Shown: positions 52,411-60,476 of the stretch, piece by piece | Layout: every line of letters begins with the position of its first letter | Numbering within the stretch: the stretch's first letter is position 1 | Notes under the pieces: generated by a model | Told to the model about the DNA's origin: nothing | The model's input: the letters and a program-made list of their open reading frames with translations, nothing else | Databases searched by the model: none | Made by a program: the position numbers and the translations under genes | NCBI RefSeq assembly: GCF_003259315.1 | Contig: NZ_QLLT01000024.1 | Coordinates: 42,373-106,372 of the forward strand | Direction of reading: 5' to 3' | Length of the DNA: 64,000 bases | Source of the DNA: Kitasatospora sp. SolWspMP-SS2h | Lineage (GTDB): Bacteria; Actinomycetota; Actinomycetes; Streptomycetales; Streptomycetaceae

Positions 52411-52635
52411 TCCGTGCGTCCCGTCGACCCCCTGCCGCGCTCCGGAGAGCAGCCGTGCACCTTCGCACCCTCCTCGAACCGTTCTGGCCCTCGCGCCGGA
52501 ACCACCACTTCGACCAGACCTGTCGGCGCGCACCCCGCGCCTCCCGGCCCCGGACCTGACCCACCGTCAACTCCCGTGCGCCGGAAGCGCAGACGACGAC
52601 CACCCCCCGACCGTCACGCGCGAAAGAGCCCTCAC

Positions 52636-53319
52636 ATGTCGTACGCCACCGCCACCGCCGCCACCACCTCGACCCCGCACCTGCGCGCGGTCCGCGCCCT
52701 CCCCAACCTGGCCCCCGCCACCACCGTGACCGAGCACCGGCGGCCGATCCCGCCGCGGCCGGTGGGCGCGGCCGTGACCCCCGCCCCGGTGTCCGTCGCC
52801 CCGGCCCCCGCGCCGGAGAGCCTGCTGGCCGGGCTCCAGGACGGCGCGGCCGTGGTCGCCGCCCTCCCGCAGTCCGTCCTGCCGCAGGCGCTGCTGGCGC
52901 AGCTCGGCGCGGCCAACTCCCCGCTGGTGGGCTACCTGGTGCTGGTGCCGGCGGAGGGCCAGAGCGCCCCCGCCCCCACCGCCGCCGCGGTCGCCGAGGC
53001 TCCCGCGGCCCGCCCGTTCACCCGCCCCGCCGACAGCGGCATCTCCGTCGACCTGGACCGCCGCAACGCGTACGTCGACGGCTCCCTGCTCGACCTCACC
53101 TACCTCGAGTTCGAGCTCCTCGCCCACCTCACCGAGCACCCGCACCGGGTGCACACCCGCGACCAACTGGTCCACACCGTCTGGGGCTACGGCCACGTCG
53201 GTGACGGCCGCACCGTCGACGTGCACGTCGCCCGCCTGCGCCGCAAGCTCGGCGCGGCCTACCGCGACACGATCGTCACCGTCCGCCGGGTCGGCTACAA
53301 GTACGCGCCGGCCGCGTAG
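52636..53319 (+). CDS. Winged-helix (OmpR-type) transcriptional regulator lacking a receiver
   Basis: 227 residues. The first ~130 residues are Ala/Pro-rich with one helical block (LLAGLQDGAAVVAALPQSVLPQALLAQLG) and no phosphorylation site. Residues ~135-225 are an OmpR/PhoB winged helix: DLTYLEFELLAHLTEHPHRVHTRDQLVHTVWG and GDGRTVDVHVARLRRKLG, ending VRRVGYKYAP. It is separated from the leader peptide by the hairpin and may be attenuated by cysteine supply. Given the sulfonate operon 1 kb away, a sulfur-assimilation regulator is a reasonable guess. Confidence 0.82.
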   Translation: MSYATATAATTSTPHLRAVRALPNLAPATTVTEHRRPIPPRPVGAAVTPAPVSVAPAPAPESLLAGLQDGAAVVAALPQSVLPQALLAQLGAANSPLVGYLVLVPAEGQSAPAPTAAAVAEAPAARPFTRPADSGISVDLDRRNAYVDGSLLDLTYLEFELLAHLTEHPHRVHTRDQLVHTVWGYGHVGDGRTVDVHVARLRRKLGAAYRDTIVTVRRVGYKYAPAA

Positions 53320-53365
53320 CGGGCGCACCGCGCGACGGGGGAACGCGCGCGGGCGGCACCCACCG

Positions 53366-53410
53366 GGGGCCGTGGCCGGGACGACGACAGGTCGTCCCGG
53401 CCACGGCCCC
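53366..53410. terminator. Perfect 20-bp bidirectional hairpin
   Basis: GGGGCCGTGGCCGGGACGAC (53366-53385) and its exact inverse (53391-53410) flank a 5-nt loop, between the winged-helix regulator and the convergent IclR gene. Confidence 0.95.
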
Positions 53411-53419
53411 GCCGCGTGT

Positions 53420-54202
53420 TCAGCGCTGGTCCGGGGGGAGCAGGAGGACCGCCAGGGCCCGGGCGCAGGCGTGGGCGTGGGCGAGGGTGCGGGGGAGCGC
53501 CTCGTCGGGCAGGTGGGCGGGGGTGGAGCGGACGGCGAGCGCGAAGCGGGCGGTGCCGGCGCGGTCGAGCACGGGGACGGCCAGGGTGCGGACGCCGGTG
53601 GCGGACTCGCCGTCGTTGAGGGCGTGGCCGCGCTCGCGGGTGCGGGCGAGTTCGGCGTCGAGGGCGGCCGGGTCGGTGAGGGTGCGCGGGGTGTAGGCGG
53701 GCAGCGGCCCGCGCAGCGGCGTCTCGGCGGGGGAGGGCCAGGCGAGCAGCACCTTGCCGAGCGCGGTGGAGTGCAGCGGGCGGCGCAGGCCGAGGCCGGT
53801 GGAGGGCAGGACGGAGCCGCCGACCAGGATCACGGCGTGCGGGCCGGAGCGGATGGCGAGGTCGGCGGTGGCGCCGGTGCGCCGGGCCAGCTCGGCGAGT
53901 TCGGGGCCGGCCAGGTGCAGTCCGCGCTGGTGGAAGCTGAGTTGGCCGAGTTCGGCGACGGCCGGGCCGAGCCGGTAGCGGGCGGTGCGCTCGTCCTGGT
54001 CGAGGAAGCCGGTGGCGACCAGGGTGCGGGCCAGGCGGTGCGCGGTGGAGACGGACAGGCCCATCCGGCGGGCGAGTTCGGAGGCGCTCAGGTCGGGCCC
54101 GTTGTCGTGGAAGCAGTGCAGCAGGCCCAGCGCCCGGTGGACCGCCTGGGCGCCGGGCGGCGGGCCGGTCGGCGGGGCGGGGAGGGTTCCGGGGCCGGGC
54201 AT
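53420..54202 (-). CDS. IclR-family transcriptional regulator
   Basis: 260 residues. N-terminal winged helix (residues ~17-80: AVHRALGLLHCFHDNGPDLSASELARRMGLSVSTAHRLARTL is the recognition region), then the IclR effector domain with STALGKVLLAW (~150) and RERGHALNDGESATGVRTLAVPV (~190). Divergent from the sulfonate operon, with palindromic sequence between, so it probably controls that operon in response to a sulfonate or its breakdown product. Confidence 0.88.
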   Translation of the reverse strand: MPGPGTLPAPPTGPPPGAQAVHRALGLLHCFHDNGPDLSASELARRMGLSVSTAHRLARTLVATGFLDQDERTARYRLGPAVAELGQLSFHQRGLHLAGPELAELARRTGATADLAIRSGPHAVILVGGSVLPSTGLGLRRPLHSTALGKVLLAWPSPAETPLRGPLPAYTPRTLTDPAALDAELARTRERGHALNDGESATGVRTLAVPVLDRAGTARFALAVRSTPAHLPDEALPRTLAHAHACARALAVLLLPPDQR

Positions 54203-54261
54203 CGCACCTCTTCGTGGGTCGGCTCGTCGGGTCGACGTCCGTGCTTTTACCAGGATATGGG

Positions 54262-54292
54262 AGTGATCACTGCGGCAGTGTGTCGGCAGTGT
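54262..54292. promoter_or_regulatory. Palindrome and direct repeats, candidate IclR operator
   Basis: AGTGATCACT (54262-54271) is a perfect palindrome; CGGCAGTGT is repeated at 54273-54281 and 54284-54292. Further right, GTGATCCCAT (54320-54329) partly mirrors ATGGGAGTGATCAC. All lie between the IclR gene and leader peptide 2. Confidence 0.45.
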
Positions 54293-54409
54293 TGCGGCTG
54301 TCCGGCCTTCCGTGAACAGGTGATCCCATCATCTGGCAAGGCTTGATTCCACCCCCGGCCGGGTGGAACGCTCAGCTCACCAGCCGGTCCGAACAGGAAG
54401 GAGTCCACC

Positions 54410-54448
54410 GTGAAGACGCACCGGGGCCACTCCTCCTGTTGCCGCTGA
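54410..54448 (+). CDS. 12-residue leader peptide VKTHRGHSSCCR
   Basis: GTG start preceded by a near-ideal GGAAGGAG. The sequence ends TGT TGC CGC TGA, the same Cys-Cys-Arg-stop as the peptide at 52276. A stem at 54474-54508 follows, then the first gene of the sulfonate operon at 54539. Polycysteine leader ORFs are known to attenuate sulfur genes in mycobacteria; here low charged tRNA-Cys should stall ribosomes and open the operon. Confidence 0.72.
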   Translation: MKTHRGHSSCCR

Positions 54449-54473
54449 CCGTACCCAGAGCCCTTCTCCCGCC

Positions 54474-54508
54474 GCGCCCGCCTTCCCACCATGCGGAAGG
54501 CCGGGCGC
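54474..54508 (+). promoter_or_regulatory. Attenuator-type hairpin after leader peptide 2
   Basis: GCGCCCGCCTTCC (54474-54486) pairs with GGAAGGCCGGGCGC (54495-54508) with one bulged C and an 8-nt loop, starting 26 nt after the leader stop and ending 30 nt before the first structural gene. Confidence 0.65.
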
Positions 54509-54538
54509 GCGCCGCCTGCCGATCCCCGGAGCCCCGCC

Positions 54539-55549
54539 ATGAGCACGCCCCCCGCCGCGCCGCCGTACCCCGACACCCTGTGGTTCACCCGCTGCCCCGT
54601 GCCGACCGCCACCGGCATCGCCGCCGACCGGGGCTGGCTGGCCGAGGAGTTCGCGGCCGAGGGCATCGCGGTGCGCTCCCTCCAGGACGTCCCGCCGGAG
54701 GTCGCCGCCGACCACCACTACACCCACGCGCTGGCCGGGCTGTTCCGCGAGGGCGGCAACGTCCCGGCGCTGTGGGCGCGTTCGCGCGGCGAGCGGACCA
54801 GGCTGATCGGCCTGACCTGGATCGAGGAGCGGCAGAGCGTCCTGGTCCGCGAGGGCAGCGGCATCACCTCCGCCGAGCAGCTGCGCGGACGGCGGCTCGC
54901 CCTGCCCCGGCACCCGATCGCCATCGACTTCTGGCGGGCGATGGCGCTGGCCGGCCACCACGGGGCGCTCGCCTCGGCCGGGCTCACCCTCGCCGACGCC
55001 GAACCGGTCGACGTCGAGGCGGCCCCCGGCGGCGGCCAGTGGGAGGCCGAACTCGCCGCGCTGGCGGACGGCCGGGTGGACGCCGTGTACGTCAAGGGCG
55101 CGCTCGCCGTCGAGGCCGCCCGCCGCCACGGGGCCGTCCCCGCCGTGGAGTTGGACGCGCTGCCGGACCGCCGGCACCGGGTCAACAACGGCACCCCGCG
55201 CCCGATCACCGTCCACCAGCAGCTCCTGGACGAGCACCCCGAGCTGGTGGCCCGCTTCCTGGCCGTCCTGCTGCGGGCCGCCGACTGGGCGGCCGGGCAG
55301 CCGGGCGAGGTGGCCCGCATCCTCGGCGCCGAGACCGGCGCCGGCCCCGAGGGCGTCGCCGGCGCGTACGCCGCGGGCGGCCACCGCACCCTGCACCCCG
55401 ACCTGTCCGCCGACCGCCTCGACCTGCTCGCCCGGCAGGAGGAGTTCCTGCACGCCCACGGCTTCCTCGCCGACCGGGTCGACGTCCACGCCTGGGCCGA
55501 CCCCGCCCCGCTGGCCGCCGCCCGCGCCCTGCTCGCGCGGCGGCCGTGA
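54539..55549 (+). CDS. DszB-like desulfinase / SsuA-fold protein without signal peptide
   Basis: 336 residues, no signal peptide or lipobox, so cytoplasmic. Solute-binding-protein fold. Residues important in the biphenyl sulfinate desulfinase DszB (Cys27, His60, Arg70, from memory) have counterparts: Cys19 in FTRCPVPTATG, His60 in ADHHYTHAL and Arg70 in FREGGNVPAL; TRLIGLTWIEERQ...ITSAEQLRGRRLALP also follows DszB. This suggests C-S cleavage of an aryl or alkyl sulfinate to sulfite. First gene of the operon behind a cysteine leader. A non-catalytic binding protein is the alternative. Confidence 0.65.
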   Translation: MSTPPAAPPYPDTLWFTRCPVPTATGIAADRGWLAEEFAAEGIAVRSLQDVPPEVAADHHYTHALAGLFREGGNVPALWARSRGERTRLIGLTWIEERQSVLVREGSGITSAEQLRGRRLALPRHPIAIDFWRAMALAGHHGALASAGLTLADAEPVDVEAAPGGGQWEAELAALADGRVDAVYVKGALAVEAARRHGAVPAVELDALPDRRHRVNNGTPRPITVHQQLLDEHPELVARFLAVLLRAADWAAGQPGEVARILGAETGAGPEGVAGAYAAGGHRTLHPDLSADRLDLLARQEEFLHAHGFLADRVDVHAWADPAPLAAARALLARRP

Positions 55550-55647
55550 TCGCCCGCCCCTCCCCGCCCTCCTGACCCGCCGCCCCTTCCCGCCCCCCTG
55601 ATCCGCCGCCGACCCCCGCTCGGCACCCCCCTCTGTTGGAGAGACCC

Positions 55648-56685
55648 ATGCACACCCCCGTCCGCCGCCGCTCCCTGCTCGCCGCCACCGCCCTGACCGC
55701 CGTCGCCGCACTCGCCCTGACCGCCTGCGGCTCGTCCGCCGAGAACGCCGCGGCCTCGGCCGACGGAAAGGGCGGCGCGGAGGTGGTGCTGAGAGTGCCG
55801 GACCCCGGCAACTCCGGCTTCCTCGCCAAGGGGAAGCAGGACGGCTCGCTGGACAGGGCGCTGGCCGCCGTGCACGCCAAGGTGACCTGGACCGGCAGCG
55901 CCGGCCCGTTCGCCCCCGCCGCGCAGGCCCTGAACGCCGACCAGCTGGACGTCGCCCAGGGCTCGATCACCTCGGCGGTCGCCGCGCTCGCCCAGAAGCC
56001 CGGCTTCAAGCTGTTCTCGCAGACCGAGCCCGACCAGGCCGGCGAGGGCATCCTGGTGAAGAACGGGTCGCCGATCAAGGAGGTCAAGGACCTGGTCGGC
56101 AGGAAGGTCGCCGTCTCGCAGGGCGGCACCTCCGAGTACCTGCTGCTCAAGGCGCTGGAGAAGAACGGCATCCCTGCCGACAAGGTCGAGCGGGTCTACC
56201 TCCGGGCCGACCAGACCTCCGGCGTCTTCAACTCCGGGCAGGTCGACGCCTGGGCGACCTGGAACACCTTCTCTATCCCCGCCATCGCCAACGCCGACGC
56301 GCACTTCCTGGTCGACGGCAAGGCCGTCGGCAGCGACAACTACGCGGTGTGGGCGGTGCGTTCGGCCTTCGCCGACAAGCACCCCGAGGTGGTGCGGGCG
56401 TTCTACGACTACCTGCACGAGAACGGCGCCAAGGAGAAGGCCGACCCGGCCGCCTACCTCAACGTCTTCACCGACGCCGGGCCGACCGCCGTCACCCCCG
56501 CCGAGCGGACGATCGCGGTCGACTTCGGCCGGCAGCGCGCCGTGGACGCCCCGATCACCGCCGCCGACACCGCCCGCTTCGACGTGGTCGCCAAGTTCTA
56601 CGCCGACCAGGGCGTCACCAAGACCCAGGTGGACGTCAAGCCCTACCTGATCGACATCAACTCCCTCGCCGGGAGCGGGAAGTGA
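55648..56685 (+). CDS. ssuA: Sulfonate ABC transporter substrate-binding lipoprotein
   Basis: 345 residues. Twin-arginine-like start (TPVRRRSLLAATALTAVAALALTAC) with lipobox LTAC-G, so a surface lipoprotein. NMT1/SsuA-type fold: VPDPGNSGFLAKGKQDGSL, DVAQGSITSAVAAL, DLVGRKVAVSQGGTSEYLLLKALE and WATWNTFSIPAI, matching aliphatic-sulfonate binding proteins. Hands the ligand to the permease at 56682. TTGGAGA ribosome site. Its stop overlaps the permease GTG. Confidence 0.87.
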   Translation: MHTPVRRRSLLAATALTAVAALALTACGSSAENAAASADGKGGAEVVLRVPDPGNSGFLAKGKQDGSLDRALAAVHAKVTWTGSAGPFAPAAQALNADQLDVAQGSITSAVAALAQKPGFKLFSQTEPDQAGEGILVKNGSPIKEVKDLVGRKVAVSQGGTSEYLLLKALEKNGIPADKVERVYLRADQTSGVFNSGQVDAWATWNTFSIPAIANADAHFLVDGKAVGSDNYAVWAVRSAFADKHPEVVRAFYDYLHENGAKEKADPAAYLNVFTDAGPTAVTPAERTIAVDFGRQRAVDAPITAADTARFDVVAKFYADQGVTKTQVDVKPYLIDINSLAGSGK

Positions 56686-57578
56686 CCACCGCCACCACCA
56701 CCGGCGGGGCCGCCACCGACGGCACCGAGGCGGCGACCGGCACCGAGGCGGCCCGGGCCGCCGGGCTGGTCGCCCCTCGGGCCCGGGCCGCCACGACCCG
56801 GCCGCGCGGCGTCTCGCCCGCCCTGCGCACCCTGGGCCCGCTGGCCCTGCTCGCCGCCTGGCAGCTCTCCTCCGCGACCGGCGTCCTCACCCCCGACGTG
56901 CTCGCCTCGCCCGGCCAGGTCCTGCAAGCCGTACGGGAGTTGTGGGGCAACGGGCAGCTCACCGACGCGCTCTCCACCTCGCTGACCCGGGCCGCCCTCG
57001 GCCTGCTGTTCGGCGCCGGCGCCGGCCTGGTGCTCGGCGTGGTCACCGGCTTCTTCCGGCTCGGCGACGAACTGCTCGACTCGGCGATCCAAGTCCTGCG
57101 CACCGTCCCGTTCCTGGCGCTGGTGCCGCTGTTCATGGTCTGGTTCGGCATCACCGAGACCGCGAAGATCGCGCTGATCGGCGTCGCCACCTCCTTCCCG
57201 ATGTACGTCTCCACCTCCGGCGGCGTCCGCAACACCGACCGCAAGCTCGTCGAGGCGATGCGCAGCTTCGGGCTCTCCCGCTGGGCGATCGTCCGCGAGG
57301 TGGTGCTGCCCGGCGCGCTGCCCGCGCTGCTGTCCGGACTGCGGCTGTCGATGACGCTCAGCGTGATCGCGCTGATCGCCGCCGAGGAGATCAACTCCAC
57401 CGAGGGGATCGGCTACCTGATGGCCCAGGCGCAGAACTTCTCGCGCACCGACGTGCTCGCCGTCTGCATCCTGATCTACGGCCTGCTCGGCCTGGCCGCC
57501 GACGGCGCGGTGCGCGTCCTGGAACGCGTCCTGATGCCCTGGCGTCCCGGCACCGGACGGCAGGGGGCCGGACGGTGA
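56682..57578 (+). CDS. ssuC: Sulfonate ABC transporter permease
   Basis: 298 residues from a GTG overlapping the previous stop. A Thr/Ala-rich N-terminal ~45 residues, then six membrane helices with the coupling motif EAMRSFGLSRWAIVREVVLPGALPALLSGLRLS (EAA loop, ~residue 190-220). Inner-membrane permease of the SsuABC importer. Overlaps the ATPase gene by GTGA. Confidence 0.9.
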   Translation: MTTATTTGGAATDGTEAATGTEAARAAGLVAPRARAATTRPRGVSPALRTLGPLALLAAWQLSSATGVLTPDVLASPGQVLQAVRELWGNGQLTDALSTSLTRAALGLLFGAGAGLVLGVVTGFFRLGDELLDSAIQVLRTVPFLALVPLFMVWFGITETAKIALIGVATSFPMYVSTSGGVRNTDRKLVEAMRSFGLSRWAIVREVVLPGALPALLSGLRLSMTLSVIALIAAEEINSTEGIGYLMAQAQNFSRTDVLAVCILIYGLLGLAADGAVRVLERVLMPWRPGTGRQGAGR

Positions 57579-58309
57579 GCGACCCCCGCACCCCCGCCGT
57601 CCACCTCCGGGGCCTGCGCCGGGTGTTCGGCACCCGCGCCGTCCTGGACGGCATCGACCTGGACATCGCCCGCGGCGAGTTCCTGGCCCTGCTCGGCGCG
57701 TCCGGCACCGGCAAGACCACCCTGCTGCGCATCCTGGGCGCTCTCGACCGGGCCGACGGGGGCACCGTGCTCGTACCGCCCTCGCGGACCGTGGTCTTCC
57801 AGGAGCCCCGGCTGATCCCCTCCAAGCGCGTCCTGGGCAACGTCACCGTCGGCCTGCCGCGCGGCGCCGCCACCCGGGAGACCGGCCGCCGGGCCCTGGC
57901 CGAGGTCGGCCTCGCCGACCACGCCGACGCCTGGCCCGGCACCCTCTCCGGCGGCGAGGCGCAGCGCGCCGCGCTCGCCCGGGCCCTGGTCCGGGAGCCC
58001 GAACTGCTGCTGCTGGACGAGCCGTTCGCCGCCCTGGACGCGCTCACCCGGCTGCGCATGCAGGACCTGGTCGGCGAACTGTGCCGCCGGCACCGGCCCG
58101 CCGTCCTGCTGGTCACCCACGACGTGGACGAGGCGATCCGGCTCGCCGACCGGGTGGCCGTCCTGCGCGACGGCGCGCTCGTCCGCGACGAGACCGTCGC
58201 CGTCGACCACCCCCGGGACCCGGCCGACCCCGACTTCGCGGCGCTGCGCCGCCGCCTGCTCGCCGACCTCGGCGTGCACCGGGACACCGCACCGCAGCAC
58301 GCCAACTGA
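57575..58309 (+). CDS. ssuB: Sulfonate ABC transporter ATPase
   Basis: 244 residues. Walker A GASGTGKTT (~residue 42), Q-loop VVFQEPRLIPSKRVLGNV, signature TLSGGEAQR (~130), Walker B LLLLDEPFAALD and H-loop VTHDVDEA. Typical SsuB/TauB importer ATPase. Coupled to the permease by GTGA. The 26-bp gap to the next gene carries AGAGAAGAG as ribosome site. Confidence 0.92.
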   Translation: MSDPRTPAVHLRGLRRVFGTRAVLDGIDLDIARGEFLALLGASGTGKTTLLRILGALDRADGGTVLVPPSRTVVFQEPRLIPSKRVLGNVTVGLPRGAATRETGRRALAEVGLADHADAWPGTLSGGEAQRAALARALVREPELLLLDEPFAALDALTRLRMQDLVGELCRRHRPAVLLVTHDVDEAIRLADRVAVLRDGALVRDETVAVDHPRDPADPDFAALRRRLLADLGVHRDTAPQHAN

Positions 58310-58335
58310 CCCACCGCCCCAGAGAAGAGACCGCC

Positions 58336-59244
58336 ATGACCGTCACCGTCGGTGTGCACCGCTCCAATCCGTCGCTCTACCACCTAGCCCGACTCGACTA
58401 CCTCCAGCAGGAGTTGGCCCCGCTCGGCGAGAGCGCCGAGTTCCACCACTACACGGACGGCACCAGGACCGGCCCCTACCTGGCCGACGGCACCATCGAC
58501 TTCGGCGGCACCGGCTCCACCCCGCCGATCACCGCCCAGGCCGCCGGCCACGACATCGTCTACACCGCCGTCTCCGCGCCCCGCCCCGACCACGGCGCGC
58601 TGCTGGTCGCCGCCGACGGCCCGGTGCACTCCGTCGCCGACCTGAAGGGCGCCACCGTGGTGCTCGGGATCGGCTCCTGGCAGACCCACCTGCTCGCCAA
58701 GGCCCTGTACCGGCACGGCCTCTCGTACCGCGACGACATCAGAGCCGAGCGCCCCGCCGGGGACGAGGCCGAGCGGCTGCGCGACGGCCGGATCGCCGGC
58801 TGGATCGCCCAGGGCGCCGAACTCGCCGCCGCCCGCCGCACCGGCGAGTTCCGCGAACTGATCCGCACCGGGGACGTCATCACCGACCGCTCGGTGTTCT
58901 TCGCCCGCCGCGAACTCGCCGTCCGGCGGCCCGAGGTGGTCGCCGCCATCGTCACCGCCCTCCAGCGCGCCGACCACTGGGCCGCCGCCCACCCCGCCGA
59001 GGCCGCCGCGCTCGCCGCCGAGGACCAGGGCGGCGAGGCCGCCGACTGGCACACCGCGCTCGCCGCGCTGCCCTGGCAACTGGAGCCCGCCACCGCCGCG
59101 TTCGTCGCCGAGCAGCAGGAGGCCGCCGACATCTTCCACGGCGTCGGCTTCATCGACCGCCCCGTCACTGTCGCCGACATCCACCTGCCCGAGCTGGAGC
59201 AGCCCGTCGCCGCCGCCATCGCCCGCGCCGCGCAGGAAGGCTGA
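58336..59244 (+). CDS. SsuA-like binding-fold protein without export signal
   Basis: 302 residues. It begins directly with MTVTVGVHRSNPSLYHLA, with no signal peptide, lipobox or membrane segment, yet has the sulfonate-binding-protein fold (DFGGTGSTPPITAQAAGHDIVYTAVSAPRP, VADLKGATVVLGIGSWQTHLLAKAL, DRSVFFARRELAVRRPEVV). No Cys equivalent to the DszB nucleophile is present. It may deliver or sense intracellular sulfonate/sulfinate, or be an enzyme with different chemistry. Located between the ATPase and the monooxygenase in the same operon. Confidence 0.75.
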   Translation: MTVTVGVHRSNPSLYHLARLDYLQQELAPLGESAEFHHYTDGTRTGPYLADGTIDFGGTGSTPPITAQAAGHDIVYTAVSAPRPDHGALLVAADGPVHSVADLKGATVVLGIGSWQTHLLAKALYRHGLSYRDDIRAERPAGDEAERLRDGRIAGWIAQGAELAAARRTGEFRELIRTGDVITDRSVFFARRELAVRRPEVVAAIVTALQRADHWAAAHPAEAAALAAEDQGGEAADWHTALAALPWQLEPATAAFVAEQQEAADIFHGVGFIDRPVTVADIHLPELEQPVAAAIARAAQEG

Positions 59245-59249
59245 GCGCC

Positions 59250-60320
59250 GTGGCCACCGAAGTCCTCTGGTACCTGATCCCGCGCGAGGGCCACTACCCG
59301 TGGGAGCCCGAAGGCCGCCGCCCGGTCGACCTCGGCTACCTCCAGCACCTGGCCGCCACCGTCGAGCGGCTCGGCTACACCGGCGCGCTGCTGGCCACCG
59401 ACCAGTACGACGTGTGGGCGCTCGGCTCCGCGCTGGCCGCCGCCACCGGCCCCGGCTTCCAGCCGCTGCTCGCCGTCCACCCCGGCCTGGTCTCGCCCAC
59501 CCTGCTGGCCAAGATGGCGCTCTCCTTCGAGCACCTGCACGGCCCCGGCCGGCTGCGCTTCAACGTGGTCAACGGCTCCACCGGCCAGCTGCGCGAGTAC
59601 GGCCTGCACGTCGAGCACGACGACCGCTACCGGCTGTCCGCCGAGTACTGGAGCCTGGTCAAGCGCCTCACCAGCGGCGAAGTCTTCGACCACGAAGGCG
59701 AGTTCTACCAGCTCAAGAACGCCGGGGCCTCGCTGCGCGACCTGCCGCCACTGCGCGAGGGCCACATCCCGCTCTGGTTCGGCGGCTCGTCCGCGGCCGG
59801 CATCGAGGTCGCCGCCGAGCACGTCGACGTCTACCTCACCTGGGGCGAACCCCCGCACCTGCTCAAGGAGAAGCTGGAACGCGTCCGCGAACGCGCCGCC
59901 GCGCACGGCCGCACCCTGCGGCTCGGCCTGCGCCTGCACCTGATCGTCCGCGACACCGAGGAGCAGGCGTGGGCCGCCGCCGACCGGCTGCTCGACGTCA
60001 CCAGCGAGGCCACCTACGCCCGCCAGCTCGGCGGCCGGGCGGGCGAGGACGGCGTCGGCTGGCAGCGCCAGTTCCGCCAGCACGGCGGCCGGGTCCCGGC
60101 CCGCGCCCGCGAGCTGGAGACCCACCCCAACCTGTGGCCCGGCATGAGCCTGTTCCGCCCCGGCCCCGGCACCGCCGTGGTCGGCTCCACCGAACAGGTC
60201 GTCGAACGGCTGCGGGAGTTCCAGGAGCTGGGCGTGGACACCTTCATCCTGTCCGGCAACCCGCTGCTGGAGGAGGCGTACCGGGTCGCCGAGACCGTCC
60301 TGCCGAAGCTGCACCCCTGA
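59250..60320 (+). CDS. ssuD: Alkanesulfonate monooxygenase (SsuD-type, FMNH2-dependent)
   Basis: 356 residues from a GTG 5 bp after the preceding stop, with GGAAGG upstream. LLM-class flavin enzyme. SsuD hallmarks: LRFNVVNGSTG, HIPLWFGGSSAAGIEVAAEHVDVYLTWGEPP, LRLGLRLHLIVRDTEEQAW, and NLWPGMSLFRPGPGTAVVG. Releases sulfite from an alkanesulfonate using FMNH2 and O2. The partner NADPH:FMN reductase (SsuE) is not in the window and must come from elsewhere. Last gene of the operon; followed by a hairpin at 60373-60409. Confidence 0.9.
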   Translation: MATEVLWYLIPREGHYPWEPEGRRPVDLGYLQHLAATVERLGYTGALLATDQYDVWALGSALAAATGPGFQPLLAVHPGLVSPTLLAKMALSFEHLHGPGRLRFNVVNGSTGQLREYGLHVEHDDRYRLSAEYWSLVKRLTSGEVFDHEGEFYQLKNAGASLRDLPPLREGHIPLWFGGSSAAGIEVAAEHVDVYLTWGEPPHLLKEKLERVRERAAAHGRTLRLGLRLHLIVRDTEEQAWAAADRLLDVTSEATYARQLGGRAGEDGVGWQRQFRQHGGRVPARARELETHPNLWPGMSLFRPGPGTAVVGSTEQVVERLREFQELGVDTFILSGNPLLEEAYRVAETVLPKLHP

Positions 60321-60372
60321 GTCCGGACCGCCTGAGTCCGGACCGCCCGAGCCCGGACCGCCCGAGCCCGGA

Positions 60373-60409
60373 CGGGCGGGCGGCCGCACTTCCCCCGGCC
60401 GCCCGCCCG
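60373..60409. terminator. 14-bp-stem hairpin after the sulfonate operon
   Basis: CGGGCGGGCGGCCG (60373-60386) and CGGCCGCCCGCCCG (60396-60409) form a perfect stem with a 9-nt loop, preceded by four degenerate 15-bp ccgagcccggaccgc units. Convergent with the aldo-keto reductase gene. Confidence 0.88.
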
Positions 60410-60476
60410 CCCGTCCACCCGGCTCCTCACCCGGCCGGCTGCCCGCCCTGCCAGGCCGACTGCCGGGCCCGGTCGG

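Noticed and set aside
52435..52560. Short GTG ORF between attenuator hairpin and the winged-helix regulator
   Set aside because: No proper ribosome site, and composition is like a chance frame; a third leader peptide could not be supported.
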